Source: Acetobacterium sp. (GTDB lineage: Bacteria > Bacillota > Clostridia > Eubacteriales > Eubacteriaceae). From it: a DNA stretch of 33,200 nt. Location: NCBI RefSeq assembly GCF_030652775.1, contig NZ_JAUSPS010000017.1, forward strand, positions 1 through 33,200. The letters run 5' to 3'. This document shows positions 9,024 to 18,658 of this stretch, in pieces (the stretch's first letter is position 1; each line of letters starts with the position of its first letter). Both the position numbers and the translations under genes were made by a program. The notes beneath the pieces were generated by a model. The model made no database searches. It was not told the origin of the DNA and saw nothing but the letters and a program-made list of their open reading frames with translations.

Positions 9024-9044
9024 ATTATGTTTTTCAAACATAAT
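9024..9044 (+). other. Hairpin in glpK1 leader before the ribosome site
   Basis: ATTATGTTT and AAACATAAT form a perfect 9-bp hairpin with a 3-base loop, about 20 bases before the AGGGGG ribosome site of glpK1. It has no T-run, so it is not a terminator. It may affect message stability or translation. Confidence 0.45.
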
Positions 9045-9067
9045 CAAATAAATAATTAAATAAATAG

Positions 9068-10570
<1,503 letters not shown>

Positions 10571-10603
10571 GCCGATTCAATCTTAAAATTCATTAATCAT
10601 TCT

Positions 10604-10645
10604 ATTGTTGGGGTGTTTAAAACACCCCGACAATTTAGATTTTAC
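10604..10645 (+). terminator. Intrinsic terminator after glpK1
   Basis: A long stem (10604-10617 with 10621-10634, including GGGGTGTT/AACACCCC and one G-T pair) with a 3-base loop follows glpK1. The downstream T-tract is interrupted (TTAGATTTT), so strength is moderate. Confidence 0.75.
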
Positions 10646-10666
10646 TCTTTCCAATTTCTGTGATTG

Positions 10667-10675
10667 TGTTATAAT
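10667..10675 (+). promoter_or_regulatory. Extended -10 promoter of glpP
   Basis: TGTTATAAT is a perfect extended -10 element about 35 bases before the glpP start. The -35 region is weak. It gives glpP a promoter separate from glpK1. Confidence 0.65.
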
Positions 10676-10710
10676 GAATTTGCAAATACGATCCAACCGG
10701 GAGGAGTTTT

Positions 10711-11322
10711 ATGTCGACGAGAAAATGTCTTCTCATGTTTCAGGACAACCCCATTATTGTCGCTGTTCGTAATCCTAAAGATATTTACGATGCTATTCAT
10801 TCAAAATCGCAGATCATCTTTTTACTAACTGGCAACGTCTATAATTTAAAAAAAATGGTGGAGCTTTGTACCAAAGCTGACAAACACGTGTTTACTCATT
10901 TGGATCTCATTAAAGGTTATTCCCAGGATAATTATTTTATTAAATATCTAAAAGATGAGATCAAGCCAACAGGAATTATTACCACCAAAAACAATATTAT
11001 CACTCGGGCAAAACAGGAAGGTCTGATGACTGTCCAGCGTTTATTTCTATTGGATTCTTCTGCCATGGACATTTCAATTACTTCGGCCAAAAAAATCAAG
11101 CCCGATGCCATCGAAATTCTGCCTGGCCTGGTTCCAAAGCTGATCACAGCCGTTAAAAAAGAGGTCGATATTCCAATTGTTACCGGGGGATTCATAGAGA
11201 CAGAGGAAGAAGTTCGTTCGTGTCTTGCTGCTGGAGCACTATCTGCCAGCACATCTCACAAGCCGTTGTGGGATAAAATAGAACTTATTCGGGAAGAGCA
11301 GCGATTGCTACGAAAAGAATAA
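10711..11322 (+). CDS. glpP: Glycerol-3-phosphate-responsive antiterminator
   Basis: An RNA-binding regulator of the GlpP family (203 residues; the Bacillus protein is similar in size). It is known to bind leader RNA of glycerol genes when glycerol-3-phosphate is present and to prevent termination. Family-like segments seen are NPIIVAVRNPKD near the N-terminus, FTHLDLIKGYS around residue 55, GIITTKNNIITRAKQEGLMTVQR, and a PGLVPK...PIVTGGFI barrel-type C-terminal half with SASTSHKPLW at the end. The fold is a TIM-barrel relative. The ribosome site GGAGGAG is strong. It lies between glpK1 and glpABC, each of which has a leader with the same box and a terminator, so it very likely controls both and its own read-through into glpA1. 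Confidence 0.92.
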   Translation: MSTRKCLLMFQDNPIIVAVRNPKDIYDAIHSKSQIIFLLTGNVYNLKKMVELCTKADKHVFTHLDLIKGYSQDNYFIKYLKDEIKPTGIITTKNNIITRAKQEGLMTVQRLFLLDSSAMDISITSAKKIKPDAIEILPGLVPKLITAVKKEVDIPIVTGGFIETEEEVRSCLAAGALSASTSHKPLWDKIELIREEQRLLRKE

Positions 11323-11345
11323 GCAAAAATAAAATACAAGGCAAC

Positions 11346-11409
11346 GGAGAGCCATACTGTTTTCTTAAATGAATCCTCATTTAAGAAAATTGTATGGCTT
11401 TTAATTTTT
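11346..11409 (+). promoter_or_regulatory. GlpP-type leader terminator before glpA1
   Basis: GGAGAGCCATACTG (11346-11359) matches the glpK1 leader box at 12 of 14 positions or close to it. It overlaps the 5' arm of a large hairpin. The outer stem is AGCCATAC (11350-11357) with GTATGGCT (11392-11399). The inner stem is a perfect 13 bp (11360-11372 with 11377-11389) with a 4-base loop. A T-rich tail TTTTAATTTTT follows. It sits between glpP and glpA1 with the glpA1 ribosome site directly after, fitting GlpP-dependent read-through. Confidence 0.78.
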
Positions 11410-11432
11410 ATAGTTCTTAGGAGGAATATATT

Positions 11433-12902
11433 ATGTACGATATCGCCATTATTGGAGCTGGTATTGCCGGTTCCTACATTGCTCGGGAATTGACCCGATA
11501 CAAGCTGGACATCGTTTTATTAGATGGAGAGAATGATGTTGGAAATCAGATTACAATGGCCAATTCTGCCATTGTCCATGCTGGCTTTGATGCCCCAGCA
11601 TATAAACTGAAAGGAAAATTCAACACAACCGGAAATCTGATGTACGATCAGGTTTGTGAAGATCTGGATGTTCCCTTTAAACGTTGCGGCTCCCTGGTTG
11701 TTGCCCATAATGAATATGAAATGGCCACCATCCATGAACTTTATCAGAACGGTTTAAAAAATGGTGTTCCGGGATTAAAAATCTTATTTAAAGAAGAAGT
11801 CCACGCCATGGAACCCCATATTAGCGAAGATATTTGCGGCGCTCTTTATGCCCCCACCGCCGGGATTGTATCACCCTTTGAACTGTGTATTCATGCTGCT
11901 GAAAACGCTGTCGACAATGGTGTCACCCTGAAACTCAATCACATGGTTACGGCCATTGACAAAATCAATGAACATTTCAAAATTACCACTAACTGCGGTG
12001 AAATCGAAGCCAAATATGTGATCAACGCAGCCGGTGTCTATGCCGATGATATTTACGAGATGGTTGGCGAACCTTATTTTCAACTACTGGCTCGAAAAGG
12101 CAATTACTTTATCTTTGATAAAGAAGCTGGCTCTCTTGTCAATAGCGTTATTTTCCCATGTCCATCAAAAAAGGGCAAAGGAATTCTGGTTGCTCCCACC
12201 GTCCACGGCAACCTGTTAATCGGCCCGGATGCCGAACCGGTTGATAAAGGCGATATTTCCACTACTACTGATCGACTGGATTACATTAAACAGAATGCCC
12301 TTAAGAACTGTCCTTCGCTACCCTTTAATAAAATTATCAGATCCTATGCCGGGCTGCGAAATACCCCGATTAAGGATACCTTTACCACCACCGATGGTGA
12401 CTTCATTATTGAAGAATCACCAGTAAAAGGCTTTATTAATGTGGCTGGATACGAGTCACCAGGACTCACCTCAATTCCTGCGGTCGCCCACTATGTGGTC
12501 GAAGAAATTGTGAAACCGTTAATCCCCGACATTGAAGAAAATCTCGACTATAATCCCAAAGTTCGTAAGCATCTTCGTTTTGATGAAATGACTGAGGAAG
12601 AAAAGGTTGATATTATCAAACAGGATCCCAAATACGGTAAGGTTATCTGTCGATGTGAAACCATCACTGAGGGTGAAATCATTGACGTTATCCACCGCAG
12701 TGCTGGCGCCCGCACGGTTAAATCAGTTAAAAAACGCTGTCGCGCCGGAATGGGTCGCTGCCAGGGCGGTTTCTGTTCTCCCCGAGTGGTCGAAATTCTT
12801 GCCCGGGAACTGAATTGTTCATTAGATGATATTATGTATGATCAACAGGATTCGACCTATATCCTTTCAGGTCACACGAAATCCGTTAAGGAGGAGGCTT
12901 AA
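11433..12902 (+). CDS. glpA: Anaerobic-type glycerol-3-phosphate dehydrogenase, FAD subunit with BFD-like [2Fe-2S] domain
   Basis: Oxidises sn-glycerol-3-phosphate to dihydroxyacetone phosphate. It has 489 residues. The N-terminus has the FAD Rossmann motif AIIGAGIAGSYIAREL, followed by a DAO-type fold. The C-terminal part carries a BFD-like domain with Cys406, Cys408 (ICRCE), Cys443 and Cys448 (RCQGGFC), expected to bind a [2Fe-2S] cluster. It has a strong ribosome site (TAGGAGGAA). It is followed after two bases by glpB1, whose ribosome site lies in the glpA1 end. Transcription likely depends on GlpP read-through of the preceding terminator. A second version of the same three-gene set lies at 21454-24603 on the other strand. 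Confidence 0.92.
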   Translation: MYDIAIIGAGIAGSYIARELTRYKLDIVLLDGENDVGNQITMANSAIVHAGFDAPAYKLKGKFNTTGNLMYDQVCEDLDVPFKRCGSLVVAHNEYEMATIHELYQNGLKNGVPGLKILFKEEVHAMEPHISEDICGALYAPTAGIVSPFELCIHAAENAVDNGVTLKLNHMVTAIDKINEHFKITTNCGEIEAKYVINAAGVYADDIYEMVGEPYFQLLARKGNYFIFDKEAGSLVNSVIFPCPSKKGKGILVAPTVHGNLLIGPDAEPVDKGDISTTTDRLDYIKQNALKNCPSLPFNKIIRSYAGLRNTPIKDTFTTTDGDFIIEESPVKGFINVAGYESPGLTSIPAVAHYVVEEIVKPLIPDIEENLDYNPKVRKHLRFDEMTEEEKVDIIKQDPKYGKVICRCETITEGEIIDVIHRSAGARTVKSVKKRCRAGMGRCQGGFCSPRVVEILARELNCSLDDIMYDQQDSTYILSGHTKSVKEEA

Positions 12903-12904
12903 TT

Positions 12905-14170
12905 ATGATTTATGATGTTGTTATCTTAGGCGGCGGACCAGCTGGTCTGGCGGCAGCCGTAGAAGCTAAAAACGATGGGGCTGAAAAGGTCCTGATCCTT
13001 GAAAGAGACCGGGAATTAGGTGGTATTCTTAACCAGTGTATCCATAATGGTTTTGGTCTGCATACCTTTAACGAAGAATTAACCGGACCGGAATATGCTG
13101 AACGTTATATTCAAAAGGTTAAAGATCTGAATATTCCCTACATGCTGGATACGATGGTTCTGGATATGCATGATAACGGCGATCTCAAGTCGATTCACGT
13201 TATCAATGAAGAAAACGGGTACATGATTATTGAAACCAAGGCTGTTGTGTTAACCATGGGATGTCGGGAACGAACCTCTGGTGCAATTGGTATCCCCGGT
13301 TATCGTCCATCCGGTGTTTTCACCGCCGGTACGGCTCAGCGTTTTATTAACATGGAAGGCTATATGCCCGGTAAAGAAGTGGTCATCCTCGGCTCCGGTG
13401 ATATCGGACTGATCATGGCTCGCCGAATGACCTTAGAAGGTGCGCATGTTCAGGCTGTTTGTGAGCTGATGCCCTACTCCAATGGTTTGGTACGAAATAT
13501 TGTTCAGTGTCTGGATGATTATGATATTCCTTTAAAATTAAGCCATACCATAACCTTTATCCATGGTAAGGATCGTCTCGAAGGGGTTACTGTTGCCAAA
13601 GTTGATGAGAAACTGAAAGTGATTCCTGGCACCGAAGAATTTATTCCCTGTGATACCCTGTTACTTTCCGTCGGACTGATCCCTGAGAATGAAATTACCC
13701 GTAATGCCGGTGTTGTGATGGATAACCGAACCAATGGCGCCATTGTCGGCGAAATGCGTCAGACCTCTATGCCGGGTGTCTTTGCCTGCGGTAATGTCGT
13801 TCATGTTCATGACCTGGTGGATTTCGTCAGTGAAGAAGCAGTTCTGGCCGGTAAGGGTGCGGCTAAATACATCAAGGGCGATCTGGATACTGAGATCACC
13901 TTTACCACCACCAACGGTGATGGCATTGGCTATGTTGTTCCGCAACAGGTTGCCATGACGAACGTCGAAGAAAAAGTCACCTTCTATATGCGTGTGCGTC
14001 AGGTCTTTAAGGATAAGGTTGTTAATGCCTATATCGGTGATCAGTTAATTGCCACCAAAAAAGAAAAGAAATTACTGCCCGCCGAAATGGTGAATTTTAA
14101 AATCGCAAAAGATGTTTTAGCCCAATATCCCGCCGGAGAAATCCGCTTTGTCGTAGAGGAGGCAAAATAA
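12905..14170 (+). CDS. glpB: FAD/NAD(P)-dependent oxidoreductase, GlpABC complex partner
   Basis: A 421-residue flavoprotein of the pyridine-nucleotide-disulfide oxidoreductase fold, the usual second subunit beside this type of GlpA in Firmicutes. It shows an FAD motif at the N-terminus (VVILGGGPAGLAAAVEA), GGILNQCIHNGFG near residue 40, and a second nucleotide motif VVILGSGDIGLIMARRM in the middle. A late FACGNVVHVHDLVD segment contacts FAD in the family. It has no membrane segment, so it would pass electrons in the cytosol, possibly to NAD or to the small DUF1667 protein. The symbol glpB follows operon position; E. coli GlpB is a different kind of flavoprotein. Its stop overlaps the next start (TAATG). 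Confidence 0.85.
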   Translation: MIYDVVILGGGPAGLAAAVEAKNDGAEKVLILERDRELGGILNQCIHNGFGLHTFNEELTGPEYAERYIQKVKDLNIPYMLDTMVLDMHDNGDLKSIHVINEENGYMIIETKAVVLTMGCRERTSGAIGIPGYRPSGVFTAGTAQRFINMEGYMPGKEVVILGSGDIGLIMARRMTLEGAHVQAVCELMPYSNGLVRNIVQCLDDYDIPLKLSHTITFIHGKDRLEGVTVAKVDEKLKVIPGTEEFIPCDTLLLSVGLIPENEITRNAGVVMDNRTNGAIVGEMRQTSMPGVFACGNVVHVHDLVDFVSEEAVLAGKGAAKYIKGDLDTEITFTTTNGDGIGYVVPQQVAMTNVEEKVTFYMRVRQVFKDKVVNAYIGDQLIATKKEKKLLPAEMVNFKIAKDVLAQYPAGEIRFVVEEAK

Positions 14171-14532
14171 TGAAAAAAGATATGACTTGTATTGTTTGCC
14201 CCATCGGGTGCCAAATGACCATTGAAGAAAAAGCCGATGGTACCTACGAGGTTACCGGCAACACCTGTAAACGTGGTCCCAAATACGCTATTAATGAAAT
14301 GACCAACCCAACCCGGGTTATTCCCACCACTGTCGTGATTAAAAATGCGATGCTTCCCCGTCTGCCAGTTAAGACGGCGGAACCGATTCCTAAAGGCCAG
14401 ATTTTTGATGCTATGGCCGTTATTAATCAAGTTGTTGTGGAAGCTCCCATCAAAACCGGTGATGTTGTCATCAAAGATCTTTTAGGTCTGGGAATCGATG
14501 TGGTTGCCACCAGAACGATGGATAAATGTTAG
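14170..14532 (+). CDS. DUF1667 cysteine-rich small subunit of the GlpABC complex
   Basis: A 120-residue protein of the DUF1667 family, which regularly follows this GlpA/GlpB pair. It has a CIVCPIGCQM motif near the N-terminus and a later NTCKRGPKYA, four cysteines that could hold an iron-sulfur cluster (inference). The C-terminal half (IFDAMAVINQVVVEAPIKTGDVVIK) is the conserved globular part. The start overlaps the glpB1 stop by one base, with ribosome site GAGGAGG inside glpB1, so expression is coupled. It may be an electron carrier or a structural subunit replacing the membrane-bound GlpC of E. coli. The last codons read TMDKC. Confidence 0.85.
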   Translation: MKKDMTCIVCPIGCQMTIEEKADGTYEVTGNTCKRGPKYAINEMTNPTRVIPTTVVIKNAMLPRLPVKTAEPIPKGQIFDAMAVINQVVVEAPIKTGDVVIKDLLGLGIDVVATRTMDKC

Positions 14533-14560
14533 TACCCTTGATCTGAATCATTTAAAAACA

Positions 14561-14608
14561 GAGTCTGAAAATAATCTCCAGTTATTTTCAGCTCTTTTTT
14601 TATTTTTT
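14561..14608 (+). terminator. Intrinsic terminator of glycerol cluster 1
   Basis: CTGAAAATAA (14565-14574) pairs with TTATTTTCAG (14582-14591). GAG/CTC continues the stem beyond one bulged T. A long T-rich run follows from 14595. It closes the glpABC operon. Confidence 0.9.
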
Positions 14609-14656
14609 TAAATTGAACTCGTAACGACAATATATTAATTTGTTACAAAACAGACC

Positions 14657-14686
14657 TTGAATTACAACCATCTTTTATGATATGTT
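14657..14686 (+). promoter_or_regulatory. Possible promoter of the acetylation cassette
   Basis: TTGAAT, an 18-base spacer and TATGTT lie about 40 bases before the SGNH gene. It is a partial match only; other registers nearby are possible. Confidence 0.35.
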
Positions 14687-14722
14687 TAACCATACAAATT
14701 TTACAATTAAAGGTGCACCCAT

Positions 14723-15487
14723 ATGTTTGAAAAAATAAAACAGCTTTTAAATAAAAACCTGGCCATTGTTATACTTGTTCCCGGTGTCATTATTATGATT
14801 ATTTTGCTTGTTCGCTATCAAACCATCACCAGCGAAAAAGCTAAACTGGACGAGGGTATCGAGATCCTAACCGCATTAGAAACCCGTGATCTTTATACCA
14901 TGGAAGAAAAAATTGATTTTATGAAACGTAAAGCTGTTGATTCCGGAAATTATTCCGCTTTGTTTGGAAATGCCGTGGTTTTTGGCGATTCCATCGCCGA
15001 AGGACTTGGTTTATACGGTTTTTTAAGCCCTACCTCACTGGTGGCGGTGATGGGTAAATCGACCGAAAACAGTCTGGAAGATGTCCCCGCTCTGGTTAAT
15101 CTGGCGCCCCGAAATGTTTTTTTCGAGCTGGGACTCAATGATATCAGTCATCCCTACAATACGCTGGAATCCTATCTCAGTCATTACGAAAAAATGATTG
15201 ACTCGGTTCGTCTGCAACTGCCCAATACGCAAATCTATCTTTGCAGTATCTTTCCAGTTACTGATGAAGCCCTACAGGAAAACCCCGAATTCAGTCAAAT
15301 TGAGACTTATAATGCCGCCCTGGCCGAAATGGCCAAGCGCAAGAACATCCATTATATTGATACCTATACACTTTTAAAAACAAATCCCCAGTACCATGCT
15401 GAAGATGGCATCCATGTGATCCGGGAATTTTACCCCCTATGGATGGATACCCTTGTTAATAACAGTGATCTGAAAAATTTATTATAG
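14723..15487 (+). CDS. Membrane-anchored SGNH/GDSL hydrolase
   Basis: A likely cell-surface esterase or acetyltransferase of the SGNH family, 254 residues. An N-terminal membrane helix (about residues 13-31) is followed by an extracellular catalytic domain. Block I is FGDSIAEG with nucleophile Ser90, block III is GLND with Asn139, and block V is DGIH with Asp228 and His231, so the catalytic set is complete. The ribosome site AAAGGTG precedes the ATG. It leads a four-gene set with a DUF4358 lipoprotein, an MBOAT protein and a DHHW protein, a context that points to O-acetylation or deacetylation of a cell-wall or exported glycan. The substrate is unknown. Confidence 0.85.
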   Translation: MFEKIKQLLNKNLAIVILVPGVIIMIILLVRYQTITSEKAKLDEGIEILTALETRDLYTMEEKIDFMKRKAVDSGNYSALFGNAVVFGDSIAEGLGLYGFLSPTSLVAVMGKSTENSLEDVPALVNLAPRNVFFELGLNDISHPYNTLESYLSHYEKMIDSVRLQLPNTQIYLCSIFPVTDEALQENPEFSQIETYNAALAEMAKRKNIHYIDTYTLLKTNPQYHAEDGIHVIREFYPLWMDTLVNNSDLKNLL

Positions 15488-15499
15488 AATTGGAACGTC

Positions 15500-15970
15500 A
15501 TGAAAAAATTTGCTGTACTGCTGTTCATTTTAATACTCGCACTGCCATGTTTTGGCTGTCACTCGGCTGAACAGCCACCCTTATCGCAGGTGGAGACCGA
15601 TCTGCTAGCCGCTTCCCAAAATCTCAGCGGGATGGAGAAAGGCGATGGCAAAGCCTTGAAACGTTATTACGGGCTCAATATTAATGACTATCAGGAAGCG
15701 CTGATTTACGTCCCGGCAAATTATATGGACGTTTCCGAACTCCTGGTAATTAAAGTCAATGATCCCGCCCAACTGGATCTGGTTGAAGCTGCAGTCGATA
15801 ACCGCAACGCCATGCAGCAAGAAAGCTTTGACGGGTACGGACCTGAGCAGGTCGCTCTGCTTGATAATTATGAGTTTAAAATTGTCGGAAACACTCTTTT
15901 TTATTGCGTATCACCTGATGCGTCCACATTAAAAGATACCTTTGTCAAAAGCATCAAAAAAAATCAGTAA
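15500..15970 (+). CDS. DUF4358 lipoprotein
   Basis: A 156-residue exported protein, best matched by DUF4358 from its pattern and genomic company. A signal peptide (MKKFAVLLFILILALP) leads to CFGC, with Cys20 the probable lipidation site although the lipobox is not ideal. The mature part has an acidic helix region and the segment YVPANYMDVSELLVIKVNDP, then VEAAVDNRN and YEFKIVGNTLFYCVSPD. The function of the family is not known. It lies 12 bases after the SGNH gene and 9 bases before the MBOAT start, so it belongs to the same operon. Confidence 0.75.
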   Translation: MKKFAVLLFILILALPCFGCHSAEQPPLSQVETDLLAASQNLSGMEKGDGKALKRYYGLNINDYQEALIYVPANYMDVSELLVIKVNDPAQLDLVEAAVDNRNAMQQESFDGYGPEQVALLDNYEFKIVGNTLFYCVSPDASTLKDTFVKSIKKNQ

Positions 15971-15979
15971 GGAGTGGCC

Positions 15980-17380
15980 ATGGTTTTTAGCAGTATCTTA
16001 TTTGTTTTTGCTTTTCTACCCATTGCCTTGGGTCTATATACCATTATCCCGAAACAGGGGAAAAATCTGATTTTGCTTCTGGTTAGTCTGTTTTTTTATG
16101 CCTGGGGCGAACCAATATATGTTTTTTTAATGCTTTTCACCATTGCCTTCGACTTTGGCATGGGGATTCTGATGGAAAAAAAGCCCCATTTAGTCCGAAA
16201 GCGTATTTTTATTTTCACCGTTATTGTGAATCTGGGATTTTTGTTCTTTTTCAAATACTGGGGATTTCTTCTTGAAACCGTTAACCAGATCTTCAATCTG
16301 GGTATCCCCTATACCCCACTGCCCTTACCGATTGGAATTTCCTTTTATACCTTCCAGATCCTATCTTATATTATCGATATCTATCTGGGGAAGGTTCCGG
16401 TTCAAAAAAATATCATCTCTTTTGGTTTATATGTGACGATGTTTCCCCAGCTGATCGCCGGTCCCATTGTTCGCTATAAGGATATTGATGATCAGCTTTC
16501 GGATCGGGTGATGAACCAGGAAAAATTTGGCATCGGGGTGGAACGATTTATCCAGGGTCTCGGCAAAAAAGTCCTGCTGGCCAACAATATCGGCTATGTC
16601 TGGACCCTTATTTCTGCCATCAACGTGAGCGAACTATCGGTACTCACCGCCTGGATCGGGATTATCGCCTTTACCTTCCAAATTTATTTCGACTTCAGCG
16701 GCTATTCGGATATGGCCATTGGTCTGGGGAAAATGTTCGGTTTTGAATTTTTGGAAAACTTCAACTATCCCTATATTTCCCGAAGCGTGTCAGAATTCTG
16801 GCGACGCTGGCACATTTCTCTGGGTACCTGGTTCAGAGAATACCTTTATATTCCGCTGGGCGGAAACCGTGTCCCGATCCCCCGGTTATTTCTTAACCTC
16901 TGTATCGTCTGGCTTTTAACTGGCCTCTGGCATGGTGCAAGCTGGAATTTTGTCATCTGGGGGGGCTATTATGGGCTAATTCTCTTTGCTGAAAAAGTAT
17001 TCTTAAAGGCACTACTGGAAAAACTGCCAAAATTTATTCAGCACAGTTATACCCTGATTCTAGTAATGATCGGCTGGGTTTTCTTTGCCAGTCCGGATAT
17101 CGGTTTTGCCCTGTCTTACCTCAGGGTGATGTTTTTTACCGCCGGTGCGTCGCTGGTCGATTCAACTGGACTCTATTACTTATATACCAGTCTCATTCTT
17201 TTAGTCATTTGCGGGATCTGCAGCACCCCGATTGTCCATTTGCGCTATAACAAACTGATTCACAGTGAAAAAAACTGGGTTGTTCCTTTGGGACTGGGTC
17301 TCAACAGTGTGATCATGTTTTTATCCGTCGCTTATTTAGTAACAGAAACATATAATCCCTTTTTATATTTTAGATTTTAG
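15980..17380 (+). CDS. MBOAT-family membrane O-acyltransferase, AlgI/DltB-like
   Basis: A multi-pass membrane acyltransferase of 466 residues that would move acetyl groups across the membrane to a glycan or wall acceptor. I start at the ATG 15980, five bases after AAGGAG, not at the GTG of 15974 that overlaps the ribosome site. Family marks are FYAWGEP near residue 40, the amphipathic segment MFPQLIAGPIVRY at 154-166, the conserved SEFWRRWHISLGTWFREYLYIPLGG (quoted in parts: FWRRWHIS with His278, WFREYLYIPLGG), and LTGLWHGASWNF with catalytic His318. The pairing with SGNH and DHHW proteins is the AlgI-AlgJ/AlgX style. DltB is less likely, as no dltA/C/D is present. Confidence 0.9.
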   Translation: MVFSSILFVFAFLPIALGLYTIIPKQGKNLILLLVSLFFYAWGEPIYVFLMLFTIAFDFGMGILMEKKPHLVRKRIFIFTVIVNLGFLFFFKYWGFLLETVNQIFNLGIPYTPLPLPIGISFYTFQILSYIIDIYLGKVPVQKNIISFGLYVTMFPQLIAGPIVRYKDIDDQLSDRVMNQEKFGIGVERFIQGLGKKVLLANNIGYVWTLISAINVSELSVLTAWIGIIAFTFQIYFDFSGYSDMAIGLGKMFGFEFLENFNYPYISRSVSEFWRRWHISLGTWFREYLYIPLGGNRVPIPRLFLNLCIVWLLTGLWHGASWNFVIWGGYYGLILFAEKVFLKALLEKLPKFIQHSYTLILVMIGWVFFASPDIGFALSYLRVMFFTAGASLVDSTGLYYLYTSLILLVICGICSTPIVHLRYNKLIHSEKNWVVPLGLGLNSVIMFLSVAYLVTETYNPFLYFRF

Positions 17381-17390
17381 GTGAAGCCTT

Positions 17391-18578
17391 ATGCGAAAAC
17401 AAGATAACCACCGCGAACATGATCAATACTCCCATTCCCTGTTTTACAAAAAATATATTAATCTATTGTGCCTGCTTTTTATTGGGATCATCGTCTTTTT
17501 TCCACTGGCCTCGCTGATCCTGCCGGACACCAAAATGTCTGAAAACGAAAACCGGATTTTAACCCAATTTCCCCGCTTTTCGGTCGATAGCATCATCGAT
17601 GGCCGCTATATGAAAAAAATGCAGAAATATACCGCCGACCAATTAATCGGCCGAAATTTCTGGATATATACCAAAACCAGTAGCGATCGGATGATCGGAA
17701 AAAATAGCTCCAATGGGGTTTATTTGGGTAAAAATTTTACCCTCATCGAAAACTTTGATCCCTTGCCTGCTGACGCTGCCGAACAGACAAAAGCTGCACT
17801 TAACACCTTTGCTGAAAAACATCCCGATCTGAACCACTTTTTTTTGCTGGTTCCCAATGCGATTAGTGTCACCGCTGAAAAACTACCGCCATATGCCCCG
17901 GTTTTGATCCAAAACGACTATATCAATAGCTTTACTACGGGATTAAATGAAAAACTAACCGTCCTTGATCCCCGCCCGATTCTGGAACAGAATCAGGATC
18001 AACTGCTGTATTATAAAACCGATCATCACTGGACCACTTTGGGCGCCTGGCTTTCTTTTCAGGGCGTTGCCAATGCCATGGGGATCAAACCAGACCCCGA
18101 TGCCTATACCGTCTATCCTGTTACCCACTCTTTTTCTGGTGCGCTGGTTTCTAAAAGCGGCTATCTGAGCTTTGCCACAGATACCATTAATGTTTATGTT
18201 CCCAAAAACGAAGAGTCCTATTCGGTAGTAAACTATGTGGAAGAACAAAAAAAATCCTCTTCCCTTTATGACAGCGAACAATTAAAGGGAAAGGACAAAT
18301 ATGCGGTTTTTCTGGAAGGCAACCATCCCATTATTAAAATTAAAAATCCGGTGGCGAATGGAAAAAATCTGCTCGTCATCAAGGATTCTTACGCCAACGC
18401 CTTCATTCCCTTTTTAACACCCTTTTACAGCGAGATCACGGTCATTGACCCCCGTTACTATTATGACAGCATTGACGCACTCATCGCTGATGCTCAAATC
18501 ACTGATATTTTATATCTCTTTAATGCCAACACCTTTTTCCGGGACACCACTCTGGAACCGGTTTTAAATGACGACTAA
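17391..18578 (+). CDS. DHHW-family/AlgJ-AlgX-like acetyltransferase partner
   Basis: A 395-residue protein of the DHHW family, related to AlgJ/AlgX, with one N-terminal membrane helix (about residues 24-46) and an extracellular domain. SENENRILTQFPRFS (50-64) is the family's post-helix signature. YYKTDHHWTTLGAW places Asp211 and His213, and IKDSYANAF places Ser333. This Asp-x-His ... Ser layout is the catalytic triad arrangement of AlgJ-type acetyltransferases, so the protein is probably active. It should take acetyl from the MBOAT protein and place it on a surface glycan. The ribosome site AGGTGA begins at the MBOAT stop, so translation is likely linked. Confidence 0.85.
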   Translation: MRKQDNHREHDQYSHSLFYKKYINLLCLLFIGIIVFFPLASLILPDTKMSENENRILTQFPRFSVDSIIDGRYMKKMQKYTADQLIGRNFWIYTKTSSDRMIGKNSSNGVYLGKNFTLIENFDPLPADAAEQTKAALNTFAEKHPDLNHFFLLVPNAISVTAEKLPPYAPVLIQNDYINSFTTGLNEKLTVLDPRPILEQNQDQLLYYKTDHHWTTLGAWLSFQGVANAMGIKPDPDAYTVYPVTHSFSGALVSKSGYLSFATDTINVYVPKNEESYSVVNYVEEQKKSSSLYDSEQLKGKDKYAVFLEGNHPIIKIKNPVANGKNLLVIKDSYANAFIPFLTPFYSEITVIDPRYYYDSIDALIADAQITDILYLFNANTFFRDTTLEPVLNDD

Positions 18579-18623
18579 TAAATGTATTTTACCAAAAATC
18601 TATTCATCATAATCTGGAACACT

Positions 18624-18658
18624 GCAAAAAAAATACCGTAATTTTCAATTACGGTATT
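18624..18658 (-). terminator. Terminator of the gntR-end operon, overlapping the gntR stop codon
   Basis: AATACCGTAAT (18632-18642) and ATTACGGTATT (18648-18658) form an 11-bp stem with a 5-base loop. On the minus strand eight T follow (18633-18626). The 5' arm contains the last codons of gntR, and the stop is in the loop. On the plus strand the T-tract is poor, so it mainly serves the right-hand operon. Confidence 0.85.
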
